NCBI GenBank assembly: GCA_903926385.1
Contig: CAIYIS010000056.1
Location: forward strand, 1 to 55,743
Source: an uncultured Bacteroidota bacterium
GTDB taxonomy: Bacteria; Bacteroidota; Bacteroidia; 2-12-FULL-35-15
Direction of reading: 5' to 3'
DNA: 55,743 nucleotides
This document shows, piece by piece, positions 43,989 through 54,139 of this stretch. The notes beneath the pieces were generated by a model. The model did not search any database, was not told the DNA's origin, and was given only the letters and a program-made list of their open reading frames with translations. Each line of letters begins with the position of its first letter. Position 1 is the first letter of the stretch. The position numbers were made by a program, and so were the translations under genes.

Positions 43989-44198
43989 AGCAAGTTTGGA
44001 CTAAACTGGAGCACTGAAAGAGCAAACTGGAGCAAGTTTGGACTGAATTGGCGCACGGAAAGAACAAACTGGAGCAAGGAAGGAGTAAACTGGAGCAAGT
44101 TTAATGCAAACTGGAGCAAGTTTGGTTCAAACTGGAGCACGGAAAGAGTAAACTGGCGCCCGGAAACGCCAAACTGGAGCAAGTACGATTTTGGAACA
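43989..44198. repeat. 21-bp tandem repeat array, about 10 units
   Basis: Ten units with an exact 21-base period run from 43989 to 44198, with a core AGCAAG/AGCACG at one end and AACTGG at the other. Two alternating unit types are seen (AGCAAGTTTGGxxxAAACTGG and AGCACxGAAAGAxxAAACTGG), one replaced by a CGCCCGGAAACG variant. In frame it would encode a seven-residue repeat ending NW on the plus strand and LLQF-type repeats on the minus strand. A plus frame runs from 43809 to 44204 but has no family, and I do not call a gene. The neighbouring 43644-43988 and 44199-44530 hold no supported gene apart from a short duplication (44433-44462 and 44481-44511). Confidence 0.85.
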
Positions 44199-44530
44199 TT
44201 TTAGAACGGAATAGACAGGTGAAAATAACTGTTTATGACCAAGTAAATCAAGTTGTTAAAACTACAAAACTTTGGCAAAGTTACCCAAATTGATAAGCCT
44301 GTTTCGTTCGTGTTTCTCTTCCTCTAGCGTCTATCCACAACTTATATTTTTCCTTTTGAAATTCCTTCCCATTTTTCATTCTACAAATCTAAAATTCTAA
44401 AATCACTAACCAATTGCAAAATTAATTTTGTCGCTAACTTTCGCTCCTCTCAATTTGAAATCATAATCAGTGAATCTGTGGCTAACTTTTCCCGCCTCTC
44501 AATTTGAAATCGGAAATTTGAAATTACTTT

Positions 44531-46627
44531 TTACTGCAAAATTATTTTCCTGGTGTCGATTACTGCGTTCAGGTTATCGAGTATGGAAACAAAATAAGTG
44601 CCCGGCCCTGTCCAGCCACTCAAGTTAATATTAAACTGCTGCTGATTGATAAGCGAATAAAACACTTGCTGCCCCAGACTGTTTTCTATTCTTATTTGGT
44701 AACCATTCATCATGGCAAAATTGCCGTTATCTATTATTACATGGTCGCTGCCAGGATTTGGAAATATTGTAATGGTGTTTACATTGTTTGGCGGAAGAAT
44801 AGCGGTAATAACAGCATTGATAATTAAAGTATCAGTTACCGATATATGCATTGTGTCAACTACATGCACAGTGTCTGTTATATGCACAGTGTCTATTATA
44901 TGAACCGTATCTGTTATATGCAGTGTGTCGTAAGAAGTGCAGACAGTGCCTAAGGTGTCATACACAATGGTGCTTGTAGCAGAAGTACCTGTACAGGCGT
45001 TGCCGTTGGTATAACTATAGTGAATGATACGAGTGCCCAAACCTGCAGTAGTTGGATTAAACACATTGCCCGAAACTCCCGCACCCGAAAATGTTCCTCC
45101 CGCAGGATTGGCCGATAAAGTAACCGGAGCTGCATGCAAATTGATTAAAGGAATAATGGCATTAACTGTTACTGATGGAGGAGGGTTGATGATAAGAGTA
45201 ATGGTAAGCGTGCTGTCGCAACCAGTGGAGTTTAAAAGTGCCTGAGTGTATGTGCCGGATGTGGTATAGGTTTGAGAATTTAATGTAAAACTGCCGCAGG
45301 ATGATTGAGAAATGGAGGCAGAGCTGGAACAACCCATTTTCACCATCCAGAAATCATAATTACCATGATTAAGGGTTAAATCTCCGTCACTCGATAAAGA
45401 CCCTCCTGCAACAATATAATCTCCGCTGGTGGTTTGGCGGATGCCGGTAACATAATCGTGATTGCTGCCACCCAAAGTTTTTTGCCATAGATAAGTGCCG
45501 ACAGCGTTGAATTTTAAAACCCAGCCTTCGTAGGATGGAAACGTTCCGTGAGTTCCTACCACATCCCCATCATTTGAATAGGTAGCACCTGCAGTAACAT
45601 ATCCTCCATCGCTGGTTTGCTGAACAGAATACGAAATATCCGTTCCGTATCCTCCCATGGCTTTTTGCCATTGAATACTTCCCGAACCATCCAGTTTCAC
45701 TATCCAGAAATCTTCACTACCATTGTTTACCGTTACATCTCCGTCAGCAATTGAAGAATATCCTGAGAAAATATAACCTCCGTCAGTGGTTACGTCCACA
45801 GCGTTTACCTCGTCAGCACCCGAACTTCCATACGTGTGTTGCCATTGCAATGTTCCGCTGCCATCCAGTTTCACCAGCCAGCAATCTTTGCCGCCATGAT
45901 TGGCGATAACATCTCCATCATTCGATTCGGTGGTACCTGCCACAATATATCCTCCATCCGGAGTTTGCTGTATAGAATGAGCAATATCGTCAGCTGAGCC
46001 ACCTATCGATTTTTGCCATTGAAGATTACCTACTGCATCCATTTTCACAACCCAGAAATCCAAAAACCCATGATTTCCGGTTACATCACCCCCGTTAACA
46101 TTATTTTGCCCGGCAGCAATATAACCTCCGTCAGCAGTTTGCTTTACAGAATAAGCCATATCGTAATAAGGACCTCCAAACGACTTTTGCCATTGAATGT
46201 TACCCGCTGCATCCAGCTTCACCATCCAGAAATCATCCTGTCCTTCATTCCAGGTTGCATCTCCATCAAAAGAAAATGCATACCCACCAATTATGTATCC
46301 TCCATCAGCAGTTTGTTCAATAGACTTAGCCACATCAAAATCACTTCCTCCCAAAGATTTCTGCCACTGAAGTGTGCCGGTGGCATCCACCTTAACAACC
46401 CACATATCCGATTTAGTGGTAAATCCGTGATGACCCGAAATATCTCCGCTATTTGAATAAGAATATCCTGCCGAAATGTAACCGCCATCAGAAGTTAGCG
46501 CGACAGCATTAGCAAATTCTTCTTGGAATCCCCCGAATGATTTTTGCCATTGAATAGGAGGGCCTTGTGCCAGAGAATTAAATATAAAAAATACAGCGTT
46601 GACGAATATGAGTAATAATTTTTTCAT
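44531..46627 (-). CDS. T9SS-secreted delta-repeat protein
   Basis: A 698-aa protein with a signal peptide (ends FNSLAQ). Residues ~25-430 contain about eight repeats of the form DGGYIxAGxxxSNDGDVxGNHGxxDFWVVKLDxxGxxQWQKSxGGSxxDxAxSIQQT, related to those in the 25006-26484 protein. A PKD/Ig-like part (~440-560) follows, then a DTVHIxDT repeat linker (~575-605), and a T9SS type A sorting domain (IFPNPGSDHVIIDNG...GTYFVSILDN). Surface or secreted, function unknown. Confidence 0.92.
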   Translation of the reverse strand: MKKLLLIFVNAVFFIFNSLAQGPPIQWQKSFGGFQEEFANAVALTSDGGYISAGYSYSNSGDISGHHGFTTKSDMWVVKVDATGTLQWQKSLGGSDFDVAKSIEQTADGGYIIGGYAFSFDGDATWNEGQDDFWMVKLDAAGNIQWQKSFGGPYYDMAYSVKQTADGGYIAAGQNNVNGGDVTGNHGFLDFWVVKMDAVGNLQWQKSIGGSADDIAHSIQQTPDGGYIVAGTTESNDGDVIANHGGKDCWLVKLDGSGTLQWQHTYGSSGADEVNAVDVTTDGGYIFSGYSSIADGDVTVNNGSEDFWIVKLDGSGSIQWQKAMGGYGTDISYSVQQTSDGGYVTAGATYSNDGDVVGTHGTFPSYEGWVLKFNAVGTYLWQKTLGGSNHDYVTGIRQTTSGDYIVAGGSLSSDGDLTLNHGNYDFWMVKMGCSSSASISQSSCGSFTLNSQTYTTSGTYTQALLNSTGCDSTLTITLIINPPPSVTVNAIIPLINLHAAPVTLSANPAGGTFSGAGVSGNVFNPTTAGLGTRIIHYSYTNGNACTGTSATSTIVYDTLGTVCTSYDTLHITDTVHIIDTVHITDTVHVVDTMHISVTDTLIINAVITAILPPNNVNTITIFPNPGSDHVIIDNGNFAMMNGYQIRIENSLGQQVFYSLINQQQFNINLSGWTGPGTYFVSILDNLNAVIDTRKIILQ

Positions 46628-46649
46628 GTTTAGTTTATTTATTTTGACG

Positions 46650-46679
46650 CAAAAATATAAAAATTAATAACGGCACAAA
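46650..46679 (-). promoter_or_regulatory. Bacteroidota promoter of the delta-repeat gene
   Basis: On the minus strand: TTTG (46679-46676), 18 bases, TATTTTTG (46657-46650). It lies 23 bases upstream of the ATG at 46627 and fits the consensus exactly. Confidence 0.75.
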
Positions 46680-46818
46680 TTCAAAATGATGTGGGAGGTA
46701 GATTAGAGAATTTAGATTTGAGTATTGAGATAGGGGGGAGAAATTATGAATTATTAATTGTGAATGGAAAATACCTTTCCTATTTCCTATTTGCTATTCG
46801 CTATTCTCTACTGCCGAA

Positions 46819-46849
46819 TTTGTAATTTCTAAATCCTTTTTTATCTTTG
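46819..46849 (+). promoter_or_regulatory. Bacteroidota promoter of the methyltransferase-like gene
   Basis: TTTG at 46819-46822, a 19-base spacer and TATCTTTG at 46842-46849 match the consensus exactly. The ATG follows 14 bases later at 46864, so the leader is very short. Confidence 0.8.
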
Positions 46850-46863
46850 AAAAAAATTTCGAC

Positions 46864-47811
46864 ATGAAAAAACAGCTATTAAATTTAGTCTTATTGCTAG
46901 GAGCTCCTTTAACTTATGTAAGTTCGGTGTGGGTAAAGTTTGTAACCAACAGAACGAAGGGAGGGATAAACGATAAAATATTTATGAAGGTGGGAGTGTT
47001 GCCTGTAACCGACCATTATTACCAACCTTTGATAAATCCCGAAAAGCATTTAACCAAATCGCTGCGCGAGGATAGAAAATTGAAAGGAATAGATTTGAAT
47101 GTTTCGGAACAAATAGAACTTCTTCAGTCCTTTCGTTACAATGAGGAGCTGTTAAAATTTCCTTTAGAGAAAACGCACGACACAGAGTTTTATTATAACA
47201 ATCCGAGTTATGGTTCGGGAGATGCGGAGTACTTATATAATACAGTTCGGCATTTTAAACCCGAACGAATAATCGAAATAGGGAGCGGTAATTCCACATT
47301 GATGGTTAAAAATGCCATTGCTCAAAATAAAAAAGAAAATTCGGGTTACACTTGTCGCCACATTTGTATAGAGCCTTACGAACAGCCCTGGCTGGATAAA
47401 GCCGAAGTGGAACTTAAAAGGGAGAAAGTAGAAAGCATAGACACTTCGTATTTTCAACTGTTGGAAAAGAATGATATTTTGTTTATCGATTCGTCTCACA
47501 TCATCCGCCCTCAAGGGGATGTGTTGTTTGAATACCTGGAATTGCTGCCTACTCTTAAGTCCGGTGTACTGGTGCATGTGCATGATATTTTTACTCCTAA
47601 AGATTATCTGGATGAATGGGTGTACACACATAAGTTATGGAACGAACAATACTTGCTGGAAGCTTTTCTTACCTTCAATTCAGAGTTTAGAATTATAGGG
47701 GCTTTGAATTACCTTTCGCATAATCATATTAAGGAATTTGCCGCCAAGTGTCCTGTGTTTGCACAACAGGAAGACCGAGAACCGGGCGCTTTCTGGATGG
47801 TGAAACGATAA
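46864..47811 (+). CDS. Class I SAM-dependent methyltransferase-like protein, membrane-anchored
   Basis: A 315-aa protein with an N-terminal hydrophobic segment (~5-25). The methyltransferase core follows: IIEIGSGNST (motif I), HICIEPYEQPWL (acidic motif II region), NDILFIDSSHIIRPQGD (post-I/motif IV-like D) and VLVHVHDIFTPKDY. The HVHD motif and FIDSSH resemble Methyltransf_24/rhamnosyl-O-methyltransferase-like enzymes acting on glycans. The substrate is not predictable. It is monocistronic, with its own promoter. Confidence 0.85.
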   Translation: MKKQLLNLVLLLGAPLTYVSSVWVKFVTNRTKGGINDKIFMKVGVLPVTDHYYQPLINPEKHLTKSLREDRKLKGIDLNVSEQIELLQSFRYNEELLKFPLEKTHDTEFYYNNPSYGSGDAEYLYNTVRHFKPERIIEIGSGNSTLMVKNAIAQNKKENSGYTCRHICIEPYEQPWLDKAEVELKREKVESIDTSYFQLLEKNDILFIDSSHIIRPQGDVLFEYLELLPTLKSGVLVHVHDIFTPKDYLDEWVYTHKLWNEQYLLEAFLTFNSEFRIIGALNYLSHNHIKEFAAKCPVFAQQEDREPGAFWMVKR

Positions 47812-47853
47812 GAAATTTGTTATAGGCTATCGTTTATTGCTTAATTCGAAACT

Positions 47854-50364
47854 TTAAACTTTAGACTTTCTAACTTTAAACTTCATTAGTTTTACAAACT
47901 CGTACCAAATTACGGAAGCAAATCCGCTAACTACGCTTATGCATAACTGTAAAATGGTGAGCTTGCTGAAATCGAAAAAATCGATTAAAACTGGCACGGT
48001 AAGCAACAATGCCGAAAACACTATGGTGCCTGCAATTATTAATAACACCAAATTGTTTTTATATTTCAAAGTAGTAAATACAGAATAATAAAAAGAGCGA
48101 TTGACAAGTGTCAGAAAAATGTTTGCTGATAGTAATGTAGTAAACACCATTGTTCTAGTCAGGTGTTCGTCATACAATTGATGGGAGGCATACTGATAAA
48201 CCAACAAACAACCGGCTGTAATGGCTAATCCCTGAATAATACTTGTGGTTAATTCTTTCCAGCTAAAGAATGTGGTAGCAAAAGGTCGTGGTAGTCTGAG
48301 CATGGTGTTTTTTTCTATGGGTTCGTTTTCGTAAATAATAGAACAAGTTGGCCCCATGATAAGTTCCAGAAAAATGATGTGAATAGGGGAGAACAAATTA
48401 GGATAAACCCAGCCCAATGCCAATGGGATAAACACAATAAGAATAATGGGAATATGTATGGAAATAATGTATTGAATGGCTTTTTTCAGATTGGTATATA
48501 TTCTTCTTCCCATAGCCACAGCATCCACCATTTTCGATAAATCGTCTTCTACTAAAATAAGGGAAGCCGATTGTTTGGCAATCTCTGAACCTTTTTTACC
48601 CATAGCTATTCCTATGTGAGAAGCCTTGAGTGCCGGCCCATCGTTTACTCCGTCACCTGTCATAGCTACTATTTGGTTTTGTGCTTTAAGCGCGTTAATT
48701 ATTTTTAATTTGGCATCCGGAAACATACGTGTAAAAATGTGAGTATCCATCACTCGGATTTTTAATTCCTCTTCCGAAAGCAGCATGAGTTCATTGCCCG
48801 AAATACTTTTATCGTTTCCTTTAAATTCTATTTGTTTGGCAATGGCGCAAGCAGTGGCATCGTTATCGCCTGTTATCATTTTTACCGAAATACCTGCATT
48901 ATAAAAATTCTGTAAAACAGATTTAATGTTATCTTTTGGAGGGTCGTAAAACGCCACCAATCCAATAAAAGCAAACTTAAACTCTTCTTGCGATTCCGGA
49001 TAATCGTTTCCATTCTGCACAGCTTTGCCAACTCCTAATATCCTGTAGCCCTCTTGTGCCAAGGCATTTAATGCTGTTTCTATTTGTGTTTTTTCAGATT
49101 CACTTAAGTTGGAAACTTGCATCAATGCTTCCGGAGCGCCTTTTGCCGCTATTATTCTATCACCAGCTCTGTTTTCGAATATATGAGTCATCATCGGAGG
49201 TTTTCCGCCCAATGCATATTCTTTTGTCATTTTGAATTCTATTCGCTCATCATCCTTCATTAATTTAACGTAAGCACCGTGAAGAGCTATTTCCATCGGG
49301 TCGAAGGGGGCAGGTTCGCTGGCCCACATGGCTGTAGTGATTAGTTCTATGGAGTCAGTTGGATTGGTGATATCATAATCAACAATTTTGTTTTCCTTCA
49401 ACACAAACAGTTTAACCAAACTCATTTCGTTTTTGGTTATAGTGCCTGTTTTATCCACACAAATAACAGTTGCACTTCCCAGTGTTTCTATGGTTTTCAT
49501 CTGTTTTACTACTATTCCCATTTTCATCAGTCGCCATGCACCCAAGGCCATAAACGAAGTGAAAGCCACCGGTATTTCTTCGGGCAAAATGCTCATGGCT
49601 ATGGCCAATGATTTTAATAAACTATCAGAGAAATTGTATGTCTTAAAATAATTAATGGCCCACACCACACTAAATACAATCCCTCCGAGTATCACCATCT
49701 TTTTTACAAATGCATTGATTTGTATTTCGAGAGGGGTTTTTTCTTCTGTTATGTTCTCTAAACTTTTCCCAATTTTTCCGAGTTTGGTTTCCATCCCAAT
49801 GGCAGTTACTACGGCTATGGCCATTCCGCTTACCACATGCGTACCCGAATAAATAGTAGTATCATCTGTTGTTTTATCCTTACTCACTGCCATCGATTCA
49901 CCTGTCAGAATGGATTCGTCAACCGCAAAATCTCCAGAATGTACAATGGTGGCATCGGCCGAAATCAAAGCACCTTCTTCTGCTACCAGAAAATCGCCAA
50001 CCACTATTTCTTCGCTTGATATTTCAACGGTTTTTCCGTTTCTAATTACCTTACAATTGGGTTGGGTAAAGGTTTTTAGTTTTTCGAGGGCATTGCGACT
50101 TCTTTTTTCCTGATACAAGGAAATGGTTGCTATCAATACTATGGCTAGGGTCAAAAATATTCCATCAGCGGTTTTACCACTGATAAAATAAATAGAAGCA
50201 GCCACCAGCAGGAGTATAATCATGGGCTCTTTTGCCATGCTTATTACAGCTCGGAGCACAGCGTTTTCTTTTTTATAATCCATTCGGTTATATCCGCATT
50301 TTTCGCGCGCATTGAGCACCTGTTCGCTGGTTAAGCCTTTTATGTCGTTGGTATGTTCAGGCAT
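47854..50364 (-). CDS. P-type cation-transporting ATPase (P2/calcium type)
   Basis: An 836-aa membrane pump. TGES is at 154-157 (actuator), PEEIP at 261-265 (M4) and the phosphorylated D304 is in DKTGTIT. The hinge GDGVND is present before the C-terminal membrane block. Overall layout (P-type N-terminal cation domain with 10 membrane segments, no metal-binding N-terminal CxxC) fits P2-type Ca2+-like ATPases; the exact ion is uncertain. The N-terminus MPEHTNDIKGLTSEQV is the cation_ATPase_N type. Confidence 0.95.
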   Translation of the reverse strand: MPEHTNDIKGLTSEQVLNAREKCGYNRMDYKKENAVLRAVISMAKEPMIILLLVAASIYFISGKTADGIFLTLAIVLIATISLYQEKRSRNALEKLKTFTQPNCKVIRNGKTVEISSEEIVVGDFLVAEEGALISADATIVHSGDFAVDESILTGESMAVSKDKTTDDTTIYSGTHVVSGMAIAVVTAIGMETKLGKIGKSLENITEEKTPLEIQINAFVKKMVILGGIVFSVVWAINYFKTYNFSDSLLKSLAIAMSILPEEIPVAFTSFMALGAWRLMKMGIVVKQMKTIETLGSATVICVDKTGTITKNEMSLVKLFVLKENKIVDYDITNPTDSIELITTAMWASEPAPFDPMEIALHGAYVKLMKDDERIEFKMTKEYALGGKPPMMTHIFENRAGDRIIAAKGAPEALMQVSNLSESEKTQIETALNALAQEGYRILGVGKAVQNGNDYPESQEEFKFAFIGLVAFYDPPKDNIKSVLQNFYNAGISVKMITGDNDATACAIAKQIEFKGNDKSISGNELMLLSEEELKIRVMDTHIFTRMFPDAKLKIINALKAQNQIVAMTGDGVNDGPALKASHIGIAMGKKGSEIAKQSASLILVEDDLSKMVDAVAMGRRIYTNLKKAIQYIISIHIPIILIVFIPLALGWVYPNLFSPIHIIFLELIMGPTCSIIYENEPIEKNTMLRLPRPFATTFFSWKELTTSIIQGLAITAGCLLVYQYASHQLYDEHLTRTMVFTTLLSANIFLTLVNRSFYYSVFTTLKYKNNLVLLIIAGTIVFSALLLTVPVLIDFFDFSKLTILQLCISVVSGFASVIWYEFVKLMKFKVRKSKV

Positions 50365-50563
50365 ATTGTGAAGATATTAAGTGAAATTAGAGTATAAACA
50401 AATAACACAGAATCCCATTCATCGTGAAGGGTGAAAAATGATAATAATTATATTTTTTTTATGCAACAAAGGTAAATTAAAATAAAGTTTGGAAGGTGAG
50501 CAAATCGTGTTTCTTTTACTTTAAGCAAGGTACATTAAAGTATTTAATTAGAGTATCTCTGTT

Positions 50564-51637
50564 TTAGTTTTCGTATATAAGAGAAATTCCCAAAAACTTA
50601 TAATTAGAAAGGTTTCTGAATTGCCCGTAAGGATTAATACCTTCGTAAAACTTTATGTAAGCACCAAAGCGGGGAACAAGATGGTTGGAGAAATTAAATT
50701 TCCAGCCAAGGTATGCGTTCACACTAAAATTCATTCGCTCTCCGTTTGTATAATTCGCCCAGTTAGCCGATCTTTCATACTGTGTAGTAAAGGATGGATA
50801 ACCATATTGCACCCGGCTTCTTATTTCTATAGATGCTATTCGAATAAATTTATCATTCGCCAGCCAACTGCGTGTTGCCTGATTTTGCAACTGCAGATAA
50901 CTCTCCAGCCAATAATGCGAAGGGACAGAACGTGCAGTATCGCCTGCTTCTGTTCGTATGGAATACCATCCTTTTTGAGGATTGAGCAGAAACTTTAATC
51001 CAAGTTTCACAGAAGTATTGTTTGCCAACTTTCCATTCATATCATTAATGGTAAATGCTATTTCGGAAGTTTGATACGATACATTTACCCAAACATTATA
51101 AACAGAGTCGGCTCGTTTATACAAGGTCAGTTCATCGCCCATGTGAGAACTTTCGTGAAAAAATGGAACGAGTTTCACAGAGAAATTCTTAAACTTTTTT
51201 CGGTTTACATTTTTCAGGAAATGTAACTCGAAGGGAGCAAACTGAAAATCGGTATTGAGTATGGGGGCGGTGTAAGGCTCTGTAAAATCGAACCAGATGC
51301 GGGCACATATAGGAGTAGATATAGAAAACTTATACTTTAATAATCCGTCATTGTATTTCACTTTAGTAAAGAATGGCAACTCAGCTCCAAAGTCGGTTTG
51401 GTTATAAATCAAATATTGGTTAGTACGACTCGGTGAAATATTATAAGTCGCAAGGTTAAGTCCTGCACCGGCCTGAATTTGAGGGGTAGGGGAGTAGATA
51501 TCGGAAATAAAATATTTGCCAAAATCTCTTTGCTTGAAGTAACGCGAACGTATGGAATCTTTAGAATTCTGAGCGGAGATATGCAAGTGCATTGCACACC
51601 ACATAATCACAAAAAATATTTTTAATAACCTGTTCAT
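50564..51637 (-). CDS. Outer-membrane protein, DUF1207-like
   Basis: A 357-aa protein with a signal peptide (ends LHISAQ) and a beta-barrel-rich body. FFHESSHMGDEL (~169-180) corresponds to the [YF]HxSSHLGDE signature of DUF1207 proteins; further strands end in FLGISLIYEN. Probably an outer-membrane barrel of unknown function. It is 46 bases upstream-to-downstream from the CotH-type gene on the same strand and may be co-transcribed with it. Confidence 0.75.
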   Translation of the reverse strand: MNRLLKIFFVIMWCAMHLHISAQNSKDSIRSRYFKQRDFGKYFISDIYSPTPQIQAGAGLNLATYNISPSRTNQYLIYNQTDFGAELPFFTKVKYNDGLLKYKFSISTPICARIWFDFTEPYTAPILNTDFQFAPFELHFLKNVNRKKFKNFSVKLVPFFHESSHMGDELTLYKRADSVYNVWVNVSYQTSEIAFTINDMNGKLANNTSVKLGLKFLLNPQKGWYSIRTEAGDTARSVPSHYWLESYLQLQNQATRSWLANDKFIRIASIEIRSRVQYGYPSFTTQYERSANWANYTNGERMNFSVNAYLGWKFNFSNHLVPRFGAYIKFYEGINPYGQFRNLSNYKFLGISLIYEN

Positions 51638-51683
51638 AGGTTACAGCAATGTTTGAAAAAAATAAACCAGTTTGTCAAAACAG

Positions 51684-54035
51684 TTAAATCACCATCAGTT
51701 TGCCATGTTGCACTTCGCCTTTACTATTGGTAATGGTAAAGTAATACACACCTTTTTTATTCAAGTGATAATCCATTTTAATAGTTCCTGATTGCAAGGT
51801 AAACTGGTCGATTAACTTGCCCACCAAATCGTAGACTTTCATTTGCAACGGAGTTGAGCTGTTCATTACACCTTCGAAATGAAAGTTGCCTGCACTCGGA
51901 TTAGGATAATACGTAAGTTGCCCTGCCGAATTAATTTCCTTTATACCTGTATGGTCTATTACCGGCCAGCAATGTCCCGGAATACTATCGTCCAGCCATT
52001 TTATTCTTCGTGCTATCCACGATTTCAGCGTGTCCATTTCGGCAGGATATGTAGTAGCAATGTTTCCTATTTCGGGAGCAGGACCACTGGTGCCAAGTGT
52101 TTGCCATTTCTGAAAATGACTTTGCTGGTCGTATTGTACAAGCGTTTTCATGCTATCGATGTAATGAAACAAATAAGTGGTGTCGAGTATAGTTTGGCGC
52201 AAAGATTCGTAACGGCATCGTAATTCATTTGTAAACGAGGTGTCTTGAAACAATCGAATAAAATACCCGTTGGAATATACATCTGTTCCGCAATCGTTGT
52301 TGTGGTGTGCCCATCCCGAACCATTGGCGTTTTGGTAAATCGGACAGCCGTATAAATCTTTCCATGCCCAGTCGAAATCCCATACAGGGCCTGCTTTTAG
52401 CTTACCTCCGTTCGACCATTTATCTTTATGATAAAAAATACTTTTCTTAAATCCGTCTGCATTACGCGATACTTCGTTTACCAAAAAATAATCTATAAAC
52501 GATTTAACATCCATATATTTTCTGTAACCTGTAGCGGTATCAGTAAAATTAGCACTGTATAATGCTGTTTCCACACTATCGATAAACGAGGCTATATATG
52601 TTTTCTGAGCAGGTTTAATCGAGTCGTACGAAGGATATTCATAAAGATAATGAATGTCAAATCCTGGGTGGTCGATGGGTGAATAGTTAGATTGAAAGCT
52701 ATTGCTCGGATCCCATACATTCATCTGTAAAATGTATCCTCCTGTCAGTTCATTACCCGAGAGGTCGAACGAGGTTAAATCTGCAATATTCACTCGATTG
52801 ATGTCGCGTTTGATTTTTTCTGAAAACACATAAATGCCCTGATAAACGCTATCTACAAAAACTATACATAATTTTTCGCGGGGACTGTAATTGCCCATTT
52901 CGGTAAACAGTTTATGAGCAAGAGTGTTTCTTACCAAGGAAATATCGTTGTAATTTGAAATCAATACAAAATCGTTTTCGGACGGCATGCCCAGCAACGA
53001 TACATTATTGTTTAATCCCATACTGTCGCGAGTTTCTATAGCATACGGTTTTTGAGGATAACCCGATGATGAGGCTCCGTGCACTCTGATTCCTATATGA
53101 CCATTGTACACATTATTGCTGTCGGTTATGTGTGTAAATGCTGAAGGGCCGGCATATTTCATATACATCAGGCAATTTACTTTTAATCCGGAATTGATTG
53201 TTTGTCCTTGTGTGTTGATCATTACCAATGGCAATCGTGTACTGTCTACAGTAGTTTTAATGGCATTGTGAACACAAAGCTTAAATGTGCCTGTTGCTCC
53301 GTTGTAGCCCCAAACTTGGATGTATAAGCGCTGTCCGGGAGTGAGGTCGTATAAATAAATAGAAGAAAAATAGCCTATTCCACTATCGTCATCGCAGGCT
53401 ATGGAGTGTATGTTGGTGCAGGAAGTATCAGTCCAGACAGCCAACCCTGTATCGCCCAAACTGCCGCTATCAGTAGCTATGTTTATGTTTCCCGAAGGAG
53501 GCACCGTCATGGTAAACCACATTTCGGGCCCGGTATTGTTGGCACAACCTGCTGTTAAACCTGAGTGAGGAAAGCCGGTATTGTCGTAAACCATACATTG
53601 ACCTGTATCAATGGGAATGGCTGTGCAAGGAAAATTACCAGGAACTGCCAGGGCTGAACAATTGCCCACCGATGCATACACAACGCCTGTTAGAGGAGTT
53701 GGCCCGTCACCAAAAAGTAAATTCCATGCAGGGTCGAAAAGCTGATAAGTGTTTTCTGTTTCCCAGGCTCCCGCTGTATAAATAAGTTTTATACTATCCC
53801 CGTTACAAAGCTGAATCGTATCAGATGTGGCATAGCCTGCCGCGCTATATGTACCTCGATGCACATTGTTAATATACACATCCAAAAAACCTCCGTTCCA
53901 TCCGTCTCCATATGCATCGTGCATACTCAGTGTGTAAGCGCAACATTGAGCCTTGCCCACCTGAGTTGTGCTCAGTATTATCAGCAATAAGAATGTTTTT
54001 AAGAGTGAAGAGTAAGGGGTAGTGTTTTTACGCAT
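51684..54035 (-). CDS. T9SS-secreted CotH-family kinase-like protein
   Basis: A 783-aa protein with a signal peptide (ends TTQVGKAQ). Residues ~30-125 are a small beta domain, and ~140-255 a pre-peptidase-like beta domain. Residues ~270-640 are the CotH domain: IRVHGASSSGYPQKPYAIE, FVLISNYNDISLVRNTLA, YQGIYVFSEKIKRDINRVNI, GGYIL, YFLVNEVSRNADGF, and W-D-F-D-W-A-W. CotH proteins are atypical protein kinases; the lysine of EKIKRD and the WDFDWAW aspartates are candidates for catalysis. The C-terminal ~80 residues are a T9SS sorting domain (YYPNPSAGNFHFEG...GVYYFTITNS). Confidence 0.9.
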   Translation of the reverse strand: MRKNTTPYSSLLKTFLLLIILSTTQVGKAQCCAYTLSMHDAYGDGWNGGFLDVYINNVHRGTYSAAGYATSDTIQLCNGDSIKLIYTAGAWETENTYQLFDPAWNLLFGDGPTPLTGVVYASVGNCSALAVPGNFPCTAIPIDTGQCMVYDNTGFPHSGLTAGCANNTGPEMWFTMTVPPSGNINIATDSGSLGDTGLAVWTDTSCTNIHSIACDDDSGIGYFSSIYLYDLTPGQRLYIQVWGYNGATGTFKLCVHNAIKTTVDSTRLPLVMINTQGQTINSGLKVNCLMYMKYAGPSAFTHITDSNNVYNGHIGIRVHGASSSGYPQKPYAIETRDSMGLNNNVSLLGMPSENDFVLISNYNDISLVRNTLAHKLFTEMGNYSPREKLCIVFVDSVYQGIYVFSEKIKRDINRVNIADLTSFDLSGNELTGGYILQMNVWDPSNSFQSNYSPIDHPGFDIHYLYEYPSYDSIKPAQKTYIASFIDSVETALYSANFTDTATGYRKYMDVKSFIDYFLVNEVSRNADGFKKSIFYHKDKWSNGGKLKAGPVWDFDWAWKDLYGCPIYQNANGSGWAHHNNDCGTDVYSNGYFIRLFQDTSFTNELRCRYESLRQTILDTTYLFHYIDSMKTLVQYDQQSHFQKWQTLGTSGPAPEIGNIATTYPAEMDTLKSWIARRIKWLDDSIPGHCWPVIDHTGIKEINSAGQLTYYPNPSAGNFHFEGVMNSSTPLQMKVYDLVGKLIDQFTLQSGTIKMDYHLNKKGVYYFTITNSKGEVQHGKLMVI

Positions 54036-54139
54036 ACGTTACTTTTATGTAAAGATTATTTTTTTCAAAGATAATTGTTTTTTATTTGGCACCTCAATAA
54101 AAAAAAGACTGCCTTTCTTACAAATAGGCCTGAAATGGT

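Noticed and set aside
43809-44204. 131-aa reading frame through the 21-bp array
   Set aside because: More than half is the tandem repeat, the N-terminal part has no recognisable features and an opposing frame is also open; kept only as a finding.
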